Part shown: one piece after another, positions 60,511-64,000 of the stretch | How positions within the stretch are numbered: the first letter of the stretch is position 1 | Layout: the number at the start of each line of letters is the position of its first letter | DNA from: Hirundichthys speculiger | Lineage: Eukaryota > Chordata > Actinopteri > Beloniformes > Exocoetidae | Direction: 5' to 3' | Length of the DNA stretch: 64,000 bases | Assembly: GCA_018398805.1 (NCBI GenBank) | Contig: JAGFBZ010002554.1 | Location: 1 to 64,000, forward strand | Program-made: the position numbers and the translations under genes | The notes under the pieces: generated by a model | What the model was told of the DNA's origin: nothing | Databases searched by the model: none | What the model saw: only the letters and a program-made list of their open reading frames with translations

Positions 60511-60680
60511 CAGTGGTCTATAACCTTTTTTTGTGCCACAGACCGGTTTAACGTCAGGCGATACTTTAACGGACCGGTCTGTAAAATGTGTCACAGATAA
60601 AAACAACAAAATAAAATGATCCGACCGTCATAAAAACTGGTATTTTCTATATATACGTCCTCTGGAAAGACACTTTCTGA
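60511..60680 (+). mobile_element. hAT MITE terminus
   Basis: CAGTGGTCTATAACCTTTTT followed by TTGTGCCACAGACCGGTTTA and ACGGACCGGTCTGTAAAATG matches the left end of a widespread fish hAT family. The right end could not be fixed. Confidence 0.7.
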
Positions 60681-60956
60681 AGACGTTAGTTTTTTTTGCT
60701 CCTTCTGCCGGTTCTGGGTTTAAACGTGACGGAGACTCGGGTCTGGAGTTCTGGTTCTGGTTCAGGAGTCATAGACGGATCTAATGGAGAGAATCAAAAT
60801 AATAATTTTCAGAATAAAACATCATTTAGACTCAGATAGTAAATCAAATGGTAATAAAGTTAGTGATTTTTTTTTTTTTGGTCAGAAGAAACAATTTGCT
60901 CAAAAAGGGAAGTTTGAAAGAACTTCAGAACCCAGACATCATATCGCCGTGTTCAG

Positions 60957-61095
60957 GTTGTTTACGTTGTTTATGTTGTTCACGTTGTTTACGTGCTCAT
61001 ATGTTTACACGCTCATATGTTCACGTGTTCATATGTTCACGTGTTCATATGTTTACGTGTTCATATGTTCACATGCTAATATGTTCACGGTTATT
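60957..61095. repeat. 15-bp GTTCACGTGTTCATAT array
   Basis: About eight copies of CATATGTTCACGTGTT-type units, each with a CATATG palindrome and often a CACGTG E-box. Confidence 0.9.
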
Positions 61096-61512
61096 TTCAC
61101 ATGCATTGATCATTCTGCATCTGCAGAGCAGCTAACAGCCATAACGGCTCGAGTGCGTGCACCGTGGCGTGCACACAGCTGCAGCCTGTGCAGAGGTCAG
61201 AGGTCAGAGTAAAGTTCAGTTCTGGTTCTGGGTGGTCAGGTCTCCAACGGTGCTGAGGAAGAGGAGGCTCCTTGTTCTCAGATCAGCAGCAGTCGTCCTT
61301 CAGTCAGACGTGAAGCTGGACTCTGGAGCAGCAGCTGAACGTTCGCTGATCTGCAGCTGAGCTGCTCGTGTTTTCGTGCTACAGCAGATGTTTGCGTGAA
61401 GGAACGAATCCAGGAGGACGTGCTGGAGTCTCGTCTGAGCCCAGAGTGTCTAAACCTCTTCATTTTTGTAGTTTAAAGAGAAGGGAAAAGGGAAAAAGGG
61501 AGCAGACGTTTG
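61096..61512. other. Intron 5, unique stretch
   Basis: Unique sequence; no feature recognised. Confidence 0.5.
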
Positions 61513-62735
61513 AGTTAGGGATGCACGATAACTGTTTTTTAAAACCAATACCGATAACCAATAACACACACATATACCTAAGATCATTACATCAATACTA
61601 TGAACAAAATCAAAAACAGTTTTGACTCTTTAAATGAACAGATATTTATTTTTTACAATGAAAAATTATTGTCAAGCCACTCAAACATTTTCATAAAGCT
61701 ATCAAACAAACCTATTTGATATCTCACATTAACTTAAATAAGGTTCATTACTGACTGATATAAAAAATAAAGGTTTATAATAAAGCTGATGGAAATACAT
61801 GCATCAGAATTACTAACTGAAAAAATTCATTCCTAAATGACAATAAAAATAATGAACAGGTCATAATGTACTGACACAAGTTAGACTTGTCTGTGTAAAT
61901 AAACTGAAAAAGTGCACTCCATAGTAACAAAGAAATTACGTTTTATGGATTTTGACTTGTGGTTTCATTCAAATTAATACCTTTAATTAAAGTAAATAAG
62001 GTTCAGTAGTTTTTTTTTTTTTTTATCTCATGGAAGCTTTAGATGAGAGATGATGGAGAGGGGAGGGGTTGACTTGCTGCTGGCTAGCTCATGTTAGCTC
62101 ATGTTAGCTTATGTTAGCTTATGTTAGCACGATTTCATAACTCCATGGAAGCGATGGTTGTGTTTCAGGTGGCTGATCAGGTTTGACGTATTAAAGCTTT
62201 TGCTATTTTTCCTCCTTTGCTTGGAGCATTTGTCACAAATAACCAGCGAAATATCTTCCTCTGAAACTTTAACGAAGTTCTACACCATCCCCGCCATGTT
62301 CGTTTGTTTTTATCAGCGCACTGTTCCGCAATGCTGCATTCAAGGTGTAACGTAAATTCCTACGTTCCCTCATTTGCTGGTCGTTCTTTCAGCATTTTCT
62401 ATTTTTTGTTTTTTTATGTGTAACATGAGGGGAAATACTGTGAATATCGATTAAAGTCAGCAACTACTAAAATTATGACCGAATTAAAGAGTTGTTTTCT
62501 GTCATGAGGGGGTATTCTTGATTTTCCTGATTGAATAATCGTTTTTCTGATTATGCCGACGTCACTTGAACATAACATTCACTGCTGGTCATTCAAGGCT
62601 CAGAGGGAGCGAGGCACTGCTGTGTTGACAGAAATATAAATGTTATCGGGGCTATTCGCCGTGATATCGGACTTATCAAAATTACGTCATAATTTCCTGT
62701 TATCGGGTCGATAGTTATCGGCCCGCTATTAAAAA
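61513..62735 (-). mobile_element. hAT (zf-BED) element fragment, longest copy
   Basis: The left end is TTAGGGATGCACGATAACTG; the right end is GATAGTTATCGGCCCGCTA. Both are inverted relative to each other around the GATAACT core. On the - strand a BED zinc-finger segment is visible near 62310-62160 (VICDKCSKQ, then SFNTSNLISHLKHNH), the DNA-binding start of a hAT transposase; a stop interrupts it just upstream. The catalytic domain is absent. Related pieces are at 32945-33710 and 42386-42510. Confidence 0.8.
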
Positions 62736-63364
62736 ATAAAGCTTGTCATGTTTCAGTCCAGAATTCTGGAGTAATGCTCATCACTGCGTCATGACTTAAC
62801 GAAGCAACTAATTACTTCCTCTCTGACTTTATCTCTGAATGTCTAACTTTTATTTTAGATAATATTCTTCACTGTAGAATGATGGAATTAGTTTATAAAT
62901 GACGCCCACATTGATGGGAAGCAATAACTTCTCTGTCATTGCTGATGTCTTTGCTCCTTGGCGTTGTGTTAAGACACACTTGAATCCTGCAGATAAACAT
63001 CCAGAACTACTGCTTTTATATTTTTTCCCGTCTGAAGGCCAGATAATTATTTTAGTGGTCACGTGAAAGTGTTTCACTTCTTTCCTGTTTTCTTTTCTCC
63101 ACGTTTCTTCATCTTTTTATTAGAGATCGATTTTATTATTTGGCCTTTTATATACCATACAGCAGGTCAGGCAAGCTTTTTTTTCTTTTATTTTATTTGT
63201 GAGTCAATATCTGATTTTTGAAATGTCAGGTGATGTTTCTCTGCAGAGCTTTAATATCTTTAATCTGTGATGTGGAGAGTGTCAGCCTGCTCTTCCCTCC
63301 GTCCTTGGAGACGCGCCGTGTTGACAGATGGCGGGAACGACTCGGCTTCATATCTGTTACTATC
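62736..63364. other. Intron 5, unique stretch
   Basis: Unique AT-rich sequence. No exon recognised. Confidence 0.5.
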
Positions 63365-63412
63365 ACACACACACATGCACGCGCACACACATGCACACAC
63401 ACACACACACCA
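63365..63412. repeat. (CA)n microsatellite
   Basis: Interrupted CA run with ATGCACGCGCACAC interruptions. Confidence 0.94.
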
Positions 63413-63536
63413 GTTAACCCAGAGCCACGTGTCCCTGGTTGCTTTGGCTCCATACGTTTTCCCGCCACCATGAAGCTGCTGATGTTTCTACAGCTGGAGC
63501 TGAACTTCCTGTCTCGCTGGTGGCGGCGGTCAGTCG

Positions 63537-63730
<194 letters not shown>

Positions 63731-64000
63731 AGTTTTATCCTGCAAAACACCTCATCTCAGTTTGTACTGGAGCTTCTGTATCATCACCATGGTGATGGTT
63801 CCAGCCGGCGGTTGAACGATGACGTCATTCATCACCTGGAGTCGGTTTCAGTCTAACATTAATTCACTCTGCTCCAAAATGCCATAAATGTTACTTGCTC
63901 CGATATTCCAGTTTGTAAACGTTACCGTTCTGAAATAAGTTTGATCTCCAGGTTCCTGACGTCCGTTTGGGTCGACAGACTTTCAGGTAAATGTTTCACC
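63731..64000. other. Intron 5, right edge of window
   Basis: Unique sequence. No Ig-domain exon is present, so ptgfrn domain 4 and the rest lie beyond the window. Confidence 0.55.

Overview
This is a gene-sparse, repeat-dense piece of a vertebrate nuclear genome, almost certainly a ray-finned (teleost) fish. The grounds are interrupted genes with GT-AG introns, L2/Maui-type LINE pieces with an ATTGA-repeat tail, Tc1-like and hAT elements, many MITEs, and roughly 29% of the window in unrelated minisatellites. No bacterial operon, rRNA, tRNA or CRISPR array was seen.

Two immunoglobulin-superfamily receptor genes lie head to tail on the + strand. Gene A (4985-20904) can be assembled from the raw sequence as eight exons with matching intron phases, giving a 363-residue protein: signal peptide, a V-like domain without the canonical disulfide, a C2 domain with four cysteines, one transmembrane helix, and a basic, His/Gln- and Pro-rich tail ending in a PPPLP motif. 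This is the CD2 architecture, and human CD2 is of similar size. Gene B (31314 to beyond the right edge) supplies a signal exon and three V-type Ig domains (five exons, 415 residues) of the EWI/IGSF family. The best fit is ptgfrn, because mammals also have CD2 followed by PTGFRN in the same orientation. The remaining Ig domains, membrane segment and tail must lie to the right of the window.

Layout: 1-4425, a 20-bp satellite split by a 5'-truncated L2-like LINE; 4426-20904, cd2, whose 10.4-kb first intron holds 55-bp, 12-bp and 77-bp arrays, an antisense class-I-type retroviral pol remnant, a Tc1-type MITE and an antisense LINE, and whose later introns each carry a DNA transposon or MITE; 20905-23510, probable cd2 3' UTR including an 11-bp array; 23511-31313, intergenic with a hAT relic and an inverted-repeat element; 31314-64000, ptgfrn exons separated by introns made largely of minisatellites (62, 11, ~12, 36, 51, ~27, 10, ~9-36, 42 and ~18 bp units), hAT pieces and microsatellites.

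Most long open frames in the window lie inside tandem arrays whose unit length is a multiple of three. They are open on both strands and are not treated as genes. The two real genes are both surface adhesion or costimulation-type receptors of immune and other cells. Nothing in the window amounts to a clearly new biological system. The points most worth a second look are the conserved CD2-PTGFRN linkage, Ig domains split by phase-0 introns, cd2 introns occupied one by one by transposons, arrays that repeat near-consensus splice donors or E-boxes, and a minisatellite that is probably transcribed in the cd2 3' UTR.
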